Below are positions 32,332 to 40,978 of a DNA stretch of 64,000 nt, in pieces (within the stretch, counting starts at the first letter, position 1; every line of letters starts with the position of its first letter). The position numbers were made by a program, and so were the translations under genes. The DNA comes from Caldilineaceae bacterium. Its GTDB lineage: Bacteria; Chloroflexota; Anaerolineae; Caldilineales; Caldilineaceae. The stretch lies in assembly GCA_022842065.1 (NCBI GenBank), contig JALHQH010000003.1:62001-126000 (forward strand). The letters run 5' to 3'. The notes under the pieces were generated by a model. That model had not been told where the DNA came from and did no database searches. It saw nothing but the letters and a program-made list of their open reading frames with translations.

Positions 32332-35049
32332 ATGGATATTATGACCGAATTTATTAATCAGCTTGGTCCCTATCAACTTCATACGGAATTTCAACGCGGT
32401 CCGATTGCCCATCTCTATCGCGCAACCGATACGCGCAATGGGCAGACCGTGATGGTCCATTTGCTGGCACCGCCCTGGGTAGAGGAGCAAAGTATCTTTG
32501 CTGCTTTTCTCAAAGCCGGCAAAGCAGCTCAAGCACTACAACATGCCAACATCGTGCCAATTCTAGAATGCGATGTCTTTGGTGGCCAACCCTATATCGT
32601 CACTAAATTTGCCTCTGACCAAACATTGGGGCAAATGTTGCGCCGCCGTGGACAGCGGTTGGAAAATCGTGATGTCCTCACGATTGTAGAGGCCTTAGCC
32701 GCAGCATTAGATGCGGTGCATAAGCAGGGTCTCATTCATGGGGCACTGGGATTTGACACCATCTATGTCAATGCCGAGCGCAAGGTGCTGCTTGATGCTT
32801 TCTATACCGTGCCGCTGCCCCATACGCGCAATTTAGTCCCACCTGCCGCAACGCATGCTGGCCCACGCACAGACGATCAGAGCCCTGCCGCGAATGCAAC
32901 ACCGGCGCCGGCACTTGTCCCGCGCGCCCTCCCGCGCTGGCCGGTTTCGCCCTTTATGGCCCCCGAACAGGCCCGCGACGAAGCAACGCTCGATCAGCGC
33001 ACTGATGTCTATAGCTTAGGTGCCATTACCTACACCCTGCTACTCGGCAAATTGCCCTTTGTGGCCGCCGATCGGGGTGAATTGGTGCGCCAGATTATTG
33101 ATCAGTTACCAGCTGCGCCGGAAACCATCGATCCAACCATTGCCACAGGGGTTGCCTTTGTCCTTAAATCAGCCCTAGCCAAAGATCCTGCCATTCGCTA
33201 TAGTACAGCAGGCGAATTTGTCGGTGCGCTGGCCCAAGGCAGCTGGCTAGGTGCCAATCCACCGCCCCCACCCAAGCAACTTTCCCCTATCGCCGACCCC
33301 CAATCTACGCCCAAGCGTAGCAGACGTGCTGCCTGGCTAGTCACTGCCCTGCTGTTGCTCACAGCCCTGGCTTTAGGTTTCTTGGTCAGCAACCAGAATT
33401 TGCGAGCGCGACTGCTCGCGCGCCTGCCTGGCGTTAGCAGTGGGATCGCGCAACCAGCGGTGGAAACGCGTGTTGGGCTCAATGTGGCCATCCCCCCGAC
33501 CACGACGCCGCCGCTCTTGACGCCGCAAGTGATGCTAAGTTTGACACCCGCCACCCCAACGTCGACAACCCCTACTGCGGTCCGCATCGCCCCGGCCATG
33601 ACGCCACTGATCAGCACAACGACACCCATCTCAACGCCGATGGCGCTGGATGCCGCCGCGCTATCAAGCACGCCCACCCTGACCTTGACAGTCCGGACGA
33701 GTGTGAAGATCAGTCCAACCGCAACGATTACCTCAGCTATCACACTATCGACACCAGTGGACGCCGAACAAGCACTCCGCATCGATCCACTTGGCCTGTT
33801 AGCAGGGAGCGTAACCGCAGGTGATATTGTGATTAATGGTGAGGCAGCACCAAACACGCCATTACGGATTTTGCTCAACGATCAGCCCATTGGCGAAACG
33901 GTGGTCAAAAGCACCGGCACCTGGTCAATCATTGCCAAGATCGAGGAACTAGGAAACTATGAGATCAGTGTTGAAGCAATTGACGCCACTGGTGCGGTGG
34001 CAGCAAGAAGCACGCATACATTGCAGGTAGTGGCGGCCACCGCACCAGTTGAGGCCATCGCCGCCCAAACGGTGACCGCCACCGTGACCGTAAGGCCAAC
34101 CACAACGGCAACGGCGCGGCCGAGCATGACCCCCACGCGAACACAGACTACTACGCCGCCACCGCCCACGTTGACCAGCACGCCACGCGCAACGGCAACG
34201 GCCTCATCAACCAATACGCCGACGGCCACCAACACGGCATTGCCCACGGCAACACCGCGGCCAACCAATACGGTTGTGCTGCAACCAACCGCAACCGTTG
34301 CCCCCACACAGACGGCGACCCGTCAACCTACCGCAACCCGGACGCCACGCGCAACGAATACGCCTATACCCACGGCGACGAATACACGCGTCCCAACGGC
34401 GACGAATACACGCGTCCCAACGGCAACAAATACCCCCATCCCAACGGCACCAACTAGCCCCATCCCAACGGCAACAAATACCCCCATCCCAACGGCAACA
34501 AATACCCCCATCCCAACGGCAACGAATACGCCGATCCCGCCACCAACGGCGACGCCTCTACCGCCAACCGCCACCAACACCGCGGTACCAACTTGGACGC
34601 CGGTGCCAACCAATACACCAGCACCGACGGCAACCAACACGCCCGTACCACCACCTACGGTGGCCAGTGGCCAAGTCACCTTGGTCGAGCCAATCGATGG
34701 CACCACCGCCGGTGGACAACGGAACTTTCGCTGGAGTGCTAACTTTACACCCAGCGCCGGGACGGCCTTTGAGTTGGTCTTCTGGCGTCCCGGCGAAGAT
34801 CCAGTAGCCAATGGTTTTGGCCTGGCGGCACCAACCACCGGGGAAAGTGTTTCGGTTGATCTGGATGCCCTTGATGATATTCTGGGCGAACGGCTCGACA
34901 ATGGGGATGAGTATCGGTGGGGGATCTTGCTGGTGCGTACAGAGCCCTATACACGAGTGAACTATCTTGGTGGCGGCTATGTCTTCATCTTCTCACGCAG
35001 TGATGGCGGTGGTGGTGGCGGCAATGGTGGCCCATCTTCAGGTGAATAA
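32332..35049 (+). CDS. Membrane pseudokinase with Ig-like and Pro/Thr-rich extracellular stalk
   Basis: 905 residues. Residues 1-300 have the PknB-type kinase fold: YQLHTEFQRGPIAHLYRATD, LIHGALGFDTIYVN, FMAPEQARDEATLDQRTDVYSLGAITYTLLLGKLPF. The catalytic residues are lost: the beta-3 lysine is His (VMVHLL), HRD is HGA, the Asn is absent and DFG reads DAF. It should not phosphorylate. A membrane helix (AAWLVTALLLLTALALGFLV) lies near 340. Outside come an Ig-like domain (IDPLGLLAGSVTAGDIVING), about 200 residues of PTATNT-type repeats, and a C-terminal domain (VTLVEPIDGTTAGG...NFRW). The Kelch/DUF11 gene starts 3 bases later, so the two are one operon. Confidence 0.88.
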   Translation: MDIMTEFINQLGPYQLHTEFQRGPIAHLYRATDTRNGQTVMVHLLAPPWVEEQSIFAAFLKAGKAAQALQHANIVPILECDVFGGQPYIVTKFASDQTLGQMLRRRGQRLENRDVLTIVEALAAALDAVHKQGLIHGALGFDTIYVNAERKVLLDAFYTVPLPHTRNLVPPAATHAGPRTDDQSPAANATPAPALVPRALPRWPVSPFMAPEQARDEATLDQRTDVYSLGAITYTLLLGKLPFVAADRGELVRQIIDQLPAAPETIDPTIATGVAFVLKSALAKDPAIRYSTAGEFVGALAQGSWLGANPPPPPKQLSPIADPQSTPKRSRRAAWLVTALLLLTALALGFLVSNQNLRARLLARLPGVSSGIAQPAVETRVGLNVAIPPTTTPPLLTPQVMLSLTPATPTSTTPTAVRIAPAMTPLISTTTPISTPMALDAAALSSTPTLTLTVRTSVKISPTATITSAITLSTPVDAEQALRIDPLGLLAGSVTAGDIVINGEAAPNTPLRILLNDQPIGETVVKSTGTWSIIAKIEELGNYEISVEAIDATGAVAARSTHTLQVVAATAPVEAIAAQTVTATVTVRPTTTATARPSMTPTRTQTTTPPPPTLTSTPRATATASSTNTPTATNTALPTATPRPTNTVVLQPTATVAPTQTATRQPTATRTPRATNTPIPTATNTRVPTATNTRVPTATNTPIPTAPTSPIPTATNTPIPTATNTPIPTATNTPIPPPTATPLPPTATNTAVPTWTPVPTNTPAPTATNTPVPPPTVASGQVTLVEPIDGTTAGGQRNFRWSANFTPSAGTAFELVFWRPGEDPVANGFGLAAPTTGESVSVDLDALDDILGERLDNGDEYRWGILLVRTEPYTRVNYLGGGYVFIFSRSDGGGGGGNGGPSSGE
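34376..34533 (+). repeat. 24-bp tandem repeats coding for the PT stalk
   Basis: Units such as cccatcccaacggcaacaaata recur in frame and give the octapeptide (T/R)PIPTATN. Copies are nearly identical at the DNA level, suggesting recent slippage expansion. One copy has changed to APTSPIPT. Confidence 0.8.
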
Positions 35050-35052
35050 ATA

Positions 35053-36963
35053 ATGATTGAACAATGGCGTACGCGCTTGCGTACACTACCCAAATTTTTG
35101 CTCTTTGTCTTGCTGGTCGTGCTTTTTCTTGGTTCGCTATCGCGATCGCTTACATGGGTCTGGTCGATGCCAGCAGCGGTTGAGATTGAGGGCTGGACGG
35201 CAACCAGCAGCCTGCCCGATGGGCTGGCCCTGCGTAATGCGGTTACCCACGGTGATTTTCTCTACGTAGTCGGGGGCAAAGGGGTCAATGATAATCCACT
35301 GGCGACCATTCTTGCCGCCCGCATAAACACAGACGGTTCACTTGGTGCGTGGAACCTGGCTGGTTTCCTACCCCAGGCTCTTTATCTCCACACCGCCGTC
35401 GTTGTGGAGGATGCCCTCTATGTGGTTGGTGGTTGGGATGGCAGCCGGACGCGCGATGAAGTCTGGCGGGGTGCCTTCAATACCAATGGGACGATTGGAA
35501 ATTGGTTAGCCATGCCGGCCTATCCCTTGGCGCTGGATCTCAATGATAGTGTCTATCTAGATGGCCGCATTTATGTGGTTGGGGGGTGGGATAGTACAAG
35601 GCCGCAGACAGCGATCTATCAGGCCACGGTTAGCAGCAGTGGCCTAGGGGCATGGCAATTGGCGGGTACGCTGCCTATCCCCCTCTACCGGCTAGCCATT
35701 ACGGGGGCCAATGGCCATCTTTATGTGACTGGTGGCTACACTGTCGGCGACAGCGCCTCAAGCGCCGTCTACGTCGGTACGATTAATGGTGATGGTTCGC
35801 TCAGCCCTTGGCAGAATGGGCCAGCATTGCCCACTGCGCTCTACTACCATAAGAGCCTGATGCATGATGGCAGCCTGGTGGTGCTAGGTGGACGCAATGA
35901 CAGCGCCGTCTTCAATACGGTCTACACGGCCGCGCTTGGTGCAGATGGCGTGCCAAGCGCATGGCAGGCCGCACCAGCTTTACCGACACCACTCTTCCGG
36001 TTTGGGGCGACCAGTGTCACCCGCAACGGGTCAGACTTTATCTATGTGGTCGGTGGTCTGCGCAGTGAGACAGCGTATCAAACCAGCGTTTATCATTCAC
36101 AAGTACCGATCCCCCCAACGGCCACGCCAAGCCCAACGCAGACCCCTACACCACAGCCCACACCAACTGCCTTTTTGACGCTGCGCTTGAACAACCAACC
36201 ACAGGGATGGCTCGCGCCGGGCAGCGAGGTAACCTACCAGATTGCCTATACGAATCCGAATCGAGAGACCTTTAACGACGTGACGGTGACCGATCTTGTC
36301 CCTGTCGGCGTTGAGCTTGTGCCAGAGAGCATCCAGAGTGATCGTGGGGTCTTTAGCGCCAGCGGTGCCCAGGCCGGGGCCTTGGTCACCTGGCAGCTTG
36401 GCCCATTGGATGCCGGCGAGGCTGGCCAGCTTTCGTATCGGGTACGCCGCCCCGTGCCACCAACACCGGTGGTCCCCTTGGCATTAGCCATCGATATTGC
36501 TGGTCCGGCGACGGCCGCTGCTGGGGAAGAGATTGTCTACACCTTTGCCGTGGCCAATCGTTCACCAGTTGCGCTCAACAATCTCGTGATCACCAACACC
36601 GTGCCGGTTGGCGGCCTTTATGTGCGCGGCGCAGAGAGCATTCCCAATGCGCGCACGGTGCAGTGGAATCTCGCCACGTTAGCCGCGAATAGCACTGCCG
36701 AAGTCAGCTATGTGGTACAGGCAAATGAGAGCTTGGTTAACTATGATTACCGGGTAAGCAGCAGTTTGGGGCCGAACACGCGTGGACGCAACATGGTCGT
36801 AACGCTGGTCAACAATCAACCGCCACGGCAAGGCGACAACTTTAGATTGTTTAACGATGGTGTGGGAGCAACCTGGGGCTTGCAGGGCCAAGGCAATGAA
36901 ATACGCAGCAACCCTGTGGCAAACCCTGCTTATCGGCTCTACCTGCCCAATGTACAGCGCTAA
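35053..36963 (+). CDS. Kelch-repeat / DUF11 surface protein
   Basis: 636 residues. A signal/anchor helix (FLLFVLLVVLFLGSLSRSL) lies at residues 14-35. About six Kelch-type blades follow to residue 350, with repeated YVVGG and GSLGAWNLAG-like motifs (FLYVVGGKG, LYVVGGWDG, IYVVGGWDS, LYVTGGYT, LVVLGGRN, IYVVGGLR), consistent with a beta-propeller. A PTATPSPTQTPTPQPTPT hinge leads to two DUF11 domains (SEVTYQIAYTNPN; EEIVYTFAVANRS). It ends NPAYRLYLPNVQR, a variant of the YLPL tail. It is co-transcribed with the pseudokinase and is probably its extracellular partner or a co-expressed adhesin (inference). Confidence 0.85.
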   Translation: MIEQWRTRLRTLPKFLLFVLLVVLFLGSLSRSLTWVWSMPAAVEIEGWTATSSLPDGLALRNAVTHGDFLYVVGGKGVNDNPLATILAARINTDGSLGAWNLAGFLPQALYLHTAVVVEDALYVVGGWDGSRTRDEVWRGAFNTNGTIGNWLAMPAYPLALDLNDSVYLDGRIYVVGGWDSTRPQTAIYQATVSSSGLGAWQLAGTLPIPLYRLAITGANGHLYVTGGYTVGDSASSAVYVGTINGDGSLSPWQNGPALPTALYYHKSLMHDGSLVVLGGRNDSAVFNTVYTAALGADGVPSAWQAAPALPTPLFRFGATSVTRNGSDFIYVVGGLRSETAYQTSVYHSQVPIPPTATPSPTQTPTPQPTPTAFLTLRLNNQPQGWLAPGSEVTYQIAYTNPNRETFNDVTVTDLVPVGVELVPESIQSDRGVFSASGAQAGALVTWQLGPLDAGEAGQLSYRVRRPVPPTPVVPLALAIDIAGPATAAAGEEIVYTFAVANRSPVALNNLVITNTVPVGGLYVRGAESIPNARTVQWNLATLAANSTAEVSYVVQANESLVNYDYRVSSSLGPNTRGRNMVVTLVNNQPPRQGDNFRLFNDGVGATWGLQGQGNEIRSNPVANPAYRLYLPNVQR

Positions 36964-36988
36964 GGTGAAAGCCCTAAGCCGCTTTCAA

Positions 36989-37039
36989 AAATAAGCTAAA
37001 GCTGCGTAGGGGGTGCCCCTACGCAGCTTTAGCTTATTT
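36989..37039. terminator. 24-bp perfect bidirectional hairpin
   Basis: aaataagctaaagctgcgta... (36989-37012) and its exact complement 37016-37039 with a 3-base loop. It lies between converging genes; weak T/A runs flank both ends. Confidence 0.75.
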
Positions 37040-37109
37040 GTCATCTGCGAAAAAAGTGGTATACGCGCCAGGTGACAGTCGTAGTTTGACAACGGCTAGG
37101 GCGATGCAC

Positions 37110-37799
37110 CTAGGCGTGCCATGCGCCGTGCCGGTTGTAATAGTCACAGCAGGCTTGTAAGGGACAGCGATCACACTTGGGCGCACGCGCATCACAGATT
37201 TCGCGGCCGTGACGGATCAGGTTGAGATGTAAGGCATAGTAGGTCGACGGCGGCAGCAGTGTTTCCCAGAGCAATTTAAGTTGGGCAGGGGTGCTTTGTC
37301 GGCTGCCCAATCCTAAGCGTTGGCTAATGCGCTGAATGTGGGTATCAACGGGAAAGGCAGCACGATTGAAACAGAAGAGCAGGACAATGCTCGCTGTTTT
37401 GTGCCCGACCCCCGGCAGCGCCATTAAATAGGCTAAGGCGTCGCCGACGGGCAGTTCGGCCAAGGCAGAGAGATCGTAGTCCGGATAATCCTTTTTGATT
37501 TTTTCAAGCGTCGCCACAAGATTAGGCGCTTTCTGATTGTACATGCCGGCCGGCCGGATGGCCGTTTTAATGGCGGCCAATGGCGCGGTCCGGACGGCCT
37601 CCCAATCAGGGCCAAAGCGGGCGCGCAGTTGATCAAAGGCGCGCCCACTATTGACATCATTCGTATTTGCGCTGAGAATGGTATGAATGAGTTCATCAAC
37701 GACCTCAGTACGCGGATCGGCTGGGGGTTGCCAAAGCGGTTCGCCAAAGTAGGCGACAAGCCGCCGGTAAACTGCCCAAGCCAGCTCTTGTTTCTCCAC
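37110..37799 (-). CDS. Endonuclease III-like DNA glycosylase (HhH-GPD)
   Basis: 229 residues. Helix-hairpin-helix MALPGVGHKTASIVLLF contains the catalytic Lys, and FPVDTHIQRISQRLGL the catalytic Asp. The C-terminal 4Fe-4S ligands are present (CDARAPKCDRCPLQACC; C-x6-C-x2-C-x5-C). It excises oxidised pyrimidines and nicks the strand. The N-terminal extension of about 30 residues and the ILSANTNDVNSGRAFDQL variant of the Nth motif place it in the Nth-like group rather than canonical E. coli Nth. It is single, with no clear operon partner. Confidence 0.9.
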   Translation of the reverse strand: MEKQELAWAVYRRLVAYFGEPLWQPPADPRTEVVDELIHTILSANTNDVNSGRAFDQLRARFGPDWEAVRTAPLAAIKTAIRPAGMYNQKAPNLVATLEKIKKDYPDYDLSALAELPVGDALAYLMALPGVGHKTASIVLLFCFNRAAFPVDTHIQRISQRLGLGSRQSTPAQLKLLWETLLPPSTYYALHLNLIRHGREICDARAPKCDRCPLQACCDYYNRHGAWHA

Positions 37800-37915
37800 A
37801 GTATTGCTCCATTAACCGCACCCCTTGCTTGACTTAACTGCCCGTGTCACAAAGCAGCTTTTGCATTTTGTAGACAGCGGGCAAGGGGCGATCACTTATC
37901 TACCGATTTATTGCT

Positions 37916-38941
37916 ATGCTATCAACTGCACGAATTGCGCTAACTGTTTTACTTTGGTTTTATCTAGTTTTGTTAGGTGGTTGGTGGCTTTTGCACCTTA
38001 TTTATGGGGACCAAATCTGGTGGCTGGCCCTGCTCACTTCCTTTACTCCCCTCTTTTTTGCCCCACTGCTCTTTTTTCTACCCTTGACCCTGTTTGTGCA
38101 CCACGCGGGTTATCTAATCGGCCAGCTCTGCCCGCTGCTCCTCTTTATTGTCACCTATGGGGGGCTCTTTCTGCCCAAGACGCCGCCACCACACCAGGTT
38201 GATTCACCGCCGCTCACCGTGATGACCTTTAATATGTGGTCAGGCACAAGAGAGTTACAGACGGCAGCAGTGATTCAAGAGAATGATTATCCAGATATTG
38301 TTGCACTGCAAGAAACGACACCACAGATTGAGCGCCTGGTGCGCCGCGCGGTGGGGGAGCACTATCCCTATAGCTTCTTTGAATATACGATGGATGGGCG
38401 AGGGATTGCGACCCTCAGCCGCTATCCGCTGACACCAGTACGTGTTGACCTGTTAATTGACCTCAATTGCCGCGTTTTCCAAGTGGCGGTTAGCGATGCG
38501 CGTCACTTTATGCTCTACAACTGTCGGCCACGCAGTTCCAATCTCGACAATTTTTTCAACGATGGCCAGCCGTTGGCGGCGCAGGTGCGTGAAAGCTTTC
38601 AGTTGCGCCGCTTGCTCAGTGAACGGTTGGTGACACAAATTCAGGCCAGCCGAGCACCCACCCTCCTGATTGGTGATTTCAACACTACGGACCAGAGTGA
38701 CGCGTACGCGATCCTACAAACGACCTTGCTTGATACCCATCGCCAGATTGGCTGGGGCTTTGGCCACACCTTTCCCGCCGAGCGCCTTTTCTGGAATGGG
38801 CTGCCGATTCCTGGACGCCAGTTGCGCATTGACATGATCTGGTATACAGCCGATTTTGTGGCGCTGACGACAGCGGTCAGCCCATTCTACGGCGAATCCG
38901 ATCATCGCCCGGTAGTCGCCCAACTTGCTTGGCGGGAGTAG
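37916..38941 (+). CDS. Membrane-anchored endonuclease/exonuclease/phosphatase-family protein
   Basis: 341 residues. Three N-terminal helices (to about residue 90) are followed by an EEP domain with TVMTFNMWSG (first Asn), IVALQETTP (metal Glu), YNCRPR, LLIGDFNTTDQSD (catalytic Asp-Asn) and YGESDHRPVVAQLAW (Asp-His). All catalytic residues are visible. The active domain is likely outside the membrane. Substrate could be a phospholipid, sphingomyelin-like lipid or nucleic acid; not decidable here. Confidence 0.88.
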   Translation: MLSTARIALTVLLWFYLVLLGGWWLLHLIYGDQIWWLALLTSFTPLFFAPLLFFLPLTLFVHHAGYLIGQLCPLLLFIVTYGGLFLPKTPPPHQVDSPPLTVMTFNMWSGTRELQTAAVIQENDYPDIVALQETTPQIERLVRRAVGEHYPYSFFEYTMDGRGIATLSRYPLTPVRVDLLIDLNCRVFQVAVSDARHFMLYNCRPRSSNLDNFFNDGQPLAAQVRESFQLRRLLSERLVTQIQASRAPTLLIGDFNTTDQSDAYAILQTTLLDTHRQIGWGFGHTFPAERLFWNGLPIPGRQLRIDMIWYTADFVALTTAVSPFYGESDHRPVVAQLAWRE

Positions 38942-39016
38942 CGCGTTGGCCGGCAGCGCAGCAATTAGCGTGCCAGTCAAAGCTGCGATTGCGCAGGCAG
39001 CCAGATGACAGGCAGT

Positions 39017-40177
39017 TCACACCACGATCCGGGGCACGCGTGCTAAAATCCGGCTCACCACCTCATAGTTGATCGTCCCCAGCCGTTGCGCAATCATTTC
39101 GGCAGTTAGGCGACGCGCACCTTGTTGCCCAATTAAGACAACCTCATCACCCTGGCGCACCCCGGGCCGGCCGGCAAGCCTGGCCTGCTGTTCCAGTGCC
39201 GTGACATCGACCACGGTCTGGTCCATGCTGACGCGCCCCAGAATTGGAACTTCCGTGCCATGAATCAGCACACTGCCCCAGTGGGATGGCGCCCGCGGAA
39301 AACCATCTGCATAGCCAAATGGCAGTACGGCAACAACCGTTGGTTGTGTAGCAACGAATGTACGCCCATACCCCACGCTTTCGCCAGGGGGTAATGTTCT
39401 GACCTGGGCCACACGTGCTTTCCAGCTCAAGACTGGTTGAAAGCCTGGCGGGAGTGGTGCATGGAACGGATCTGGATGCAAGCCATAGAGCGCAATGCCA
39501 CAACGTACCATCTCCAAGTACGCCGCCGGCAAGGTAAAGGTGGCAGCTGAATTGGCCGCGTGAGCAAGGGGAGGACGACAGCCGGCACTTTCGAGGGCGG
39601 CCAATAGCGCGGTGAACTGCGCTAACTGCACATGCGCAAAGGTCTGATCCGCCTGATCGGCATCGGCAAAGTGGGTAAAGATCCCTTCCACAATAATCAG
39701 CGGAAAATTTTGTAGCGCCCGCATAAAGTCACCCACAGCAGCAGGCAGCAGGCCCAACCGATTCATGCCTGTGTTAACCTTAACATGGACGACGGCAGGG
39801 CGCTGGGCTTGTTGTGCCGCGAGCGCAAGAGCTTCGACCGTTTCCAGATCATAGACCGTGGCGGTAATCGCTTGTTCCACCAGGGTGGAGGCCAACCAAC
39901 CAGGGGTGTAGCCCAATACCAAAATCTCTTTTTGTACGCCACCATTGCGCAATTCAAGCGCTTCATTCAAGGTCGCAACGCCAAAGCGATCAACACCGGC
40001 GGCCTGGAGGATGGGTGCAACATTCATAGCCCCATGACCATATGCGTTTGCTTTAATGATGGCCATCAACAAAGGGCGCGCCCCGATCTGGCGGCGAATG
40101 CAATTTACATTTTGGATGAGGGCGTTCTGATCAAGCGCTAGCCAGGTTGGACGCAGCAGATGAGCACAATTAGACAC
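39017..40177 (-). CDS. alr: Alanine racemase
   Basis: 386 residues. The PLP lysine is in LMAIIKANAYGHGAM, the opposite catalytic Tyr in GESVGYGRTF, and further motifs are HVKVNTGMNRLG, LAHAANSAAT and GRVSMDQTVVDVT. It makes D-alanine for peptidoglycan, which fits the L,D-transpeptidase at 53584. It converges with the EEP-family gene. Confidence 0.95.
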   Translation of the reverse strand: MSNCAHLLRPTWLALDQNALIQNVNCIRRQIGARPLLMAIIKANAYGHGAMNVAPILQAAGVDRFGVATLNEALELRNGGVQKEILVLGYTPGWLASTLVEQAITATVYDLETVEALALAAQQAQRPAVVHVKVNTGMNRLGLLPAAVGDFMRALQNFPLIIVEGIFTHFADADQADQTFAHVQLAQFTALLAALESAGCRPPLAHAANSAATFTLPAAYLEMVRCGIALYGLHPDPFHAPLPPGFQPVLSWKARVAQVRTLPPGESVGYGRTFVATQPTVVAVLPFGYADGFPRAPSHWGSVLIHGTEVPILGRVSMDQTVVDVTALEQQARLAGRPGVRQGDEVVLIGQQGARRLTAEMIAQRLGTINYEVVSRILARVPRIVV

Positions 40178-40331
40178 AGAAAATTCACCATTCAGCCTTC
40201 TAGCTACTTGTCAATTCGGCAAAGCTTGGTATACTCATAATAGGCAGAAAGACGCAAGATATTTATGCGCCGAAGTAAGGCAAAAGGACATCTCGCGTAA
40301 GATTGAGGGCATCATGCGCATCCGCCCAATG

Positions 40332-40405
40332 TATACTTGGCTCTGTCATCTTTCAGCATTTTCTACACGAGTAAAAATGCGAAATGATGACAACCGCCAG
40401 TATAG
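40332..40405. repeat. Dispersed hairpin repeat, copy 3 (inverted)
   Basis: tgtcatctttcagcatttt and aaaaatgcgaaatgatgaca pair around ctacacgagt. The flanks read ATACTTGGC and GCCAGTAT, the complement orientation of copies 1 and 2. Confidence 0.75.
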
Positions 40406-40556
40406 ATACTCATCAGCAGCACAAGAAAGTAACCATTACTGCGCTAAAAAGTGTTACTGTTTGGTGTGCGTTGGTACAAACGACATTCGATGAGCCAGTT
40501 CGAGCGCCACGTAGCACCACTGCATCATACAACAGATGCATGTATTCTTCAACGAC

Positions 40557-40598
40557 CCACGGTGGCCGATCCACGGTGGCCGATCCATGGTGGCCGAT
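40557..40598. repeat. Three 14-bp tandem units
   Basis: ccacggtggccgat twice, then ccatggtggccgat. The unit holds a ccacggtgg near-palindrome. It is intergenic, about 380 bases before the sigma factor gene. Confidence 0.7.
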
Positions 40599-40978
40599 CA
40601 AGAAAACTGTGCCAGCTAAGCTGCGATTGTTGCAAAAACGATAGGTCTGCCTTCATCGTTTTCAAACAGAGCGCACAATACTGGGTGCTGGGTTAGATAG
40701 CGCTTTGCACGCTCGCCCTTAGTACCAAGTATTAACGAAGAGCCTCGAACTGCTCCTTGGTGCCCCGGATATCATTTACCACCCAAGCGCTATCCGTCAG
40801 AGAAAGCCCGATGCTCAATCACCAACAGACGGATAGCTGCTTACCATGAGCAAATTATCTCTGCATGGTCGCAGAATTTACCTATGAATAGCTATTATCA
40901 TCATTACCTTCGTAGATCGACAGCAAAGACGCGAAGGATTACAGCTTTTTCAACGATTAATATTTATAGGAGGCCAGC

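Larger units (their letters stand above)
40178..40978. other. 801-base region without a supported gene
   Basis: It holds the inverted third copy of the dispersed hairpin (40332-40405) and three 14-bp tandem units (40557-40598). An imperfect repeat (gatagcgctttg at 40697 against caagcgctatc at 40782) is also present. Short open frames in the region lack ribosome sites and protein-like composition. The last 60 bases give a ribosome site (AGGAGG) for the sigma factor. Confidence 0.6.

Noticed and set aside
34160..34670. Regular repeats that could suggest a CRISPR array or minisatellite
   Set aside because: Units are in frame with the pseudokinase gene and give PTATNT-type peptide repeats; there are no unique spacers of constant length.
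33957..34901. Long Val/Gly-rich antisense frames and a shifted Gln/Arg-rich frame over the PT-rich region
   Set aside because: Low-complexity mirror products of the repeat DNA (VAVGMGVFVA; SQRQQIPP), not real proteins.
40384..40696. Overlapping open frames with CxxC-like residues after alanine racemase
   Set aside because: They run through the hairpin repeat and the 14-bp tandem units and lack ribosome sites.
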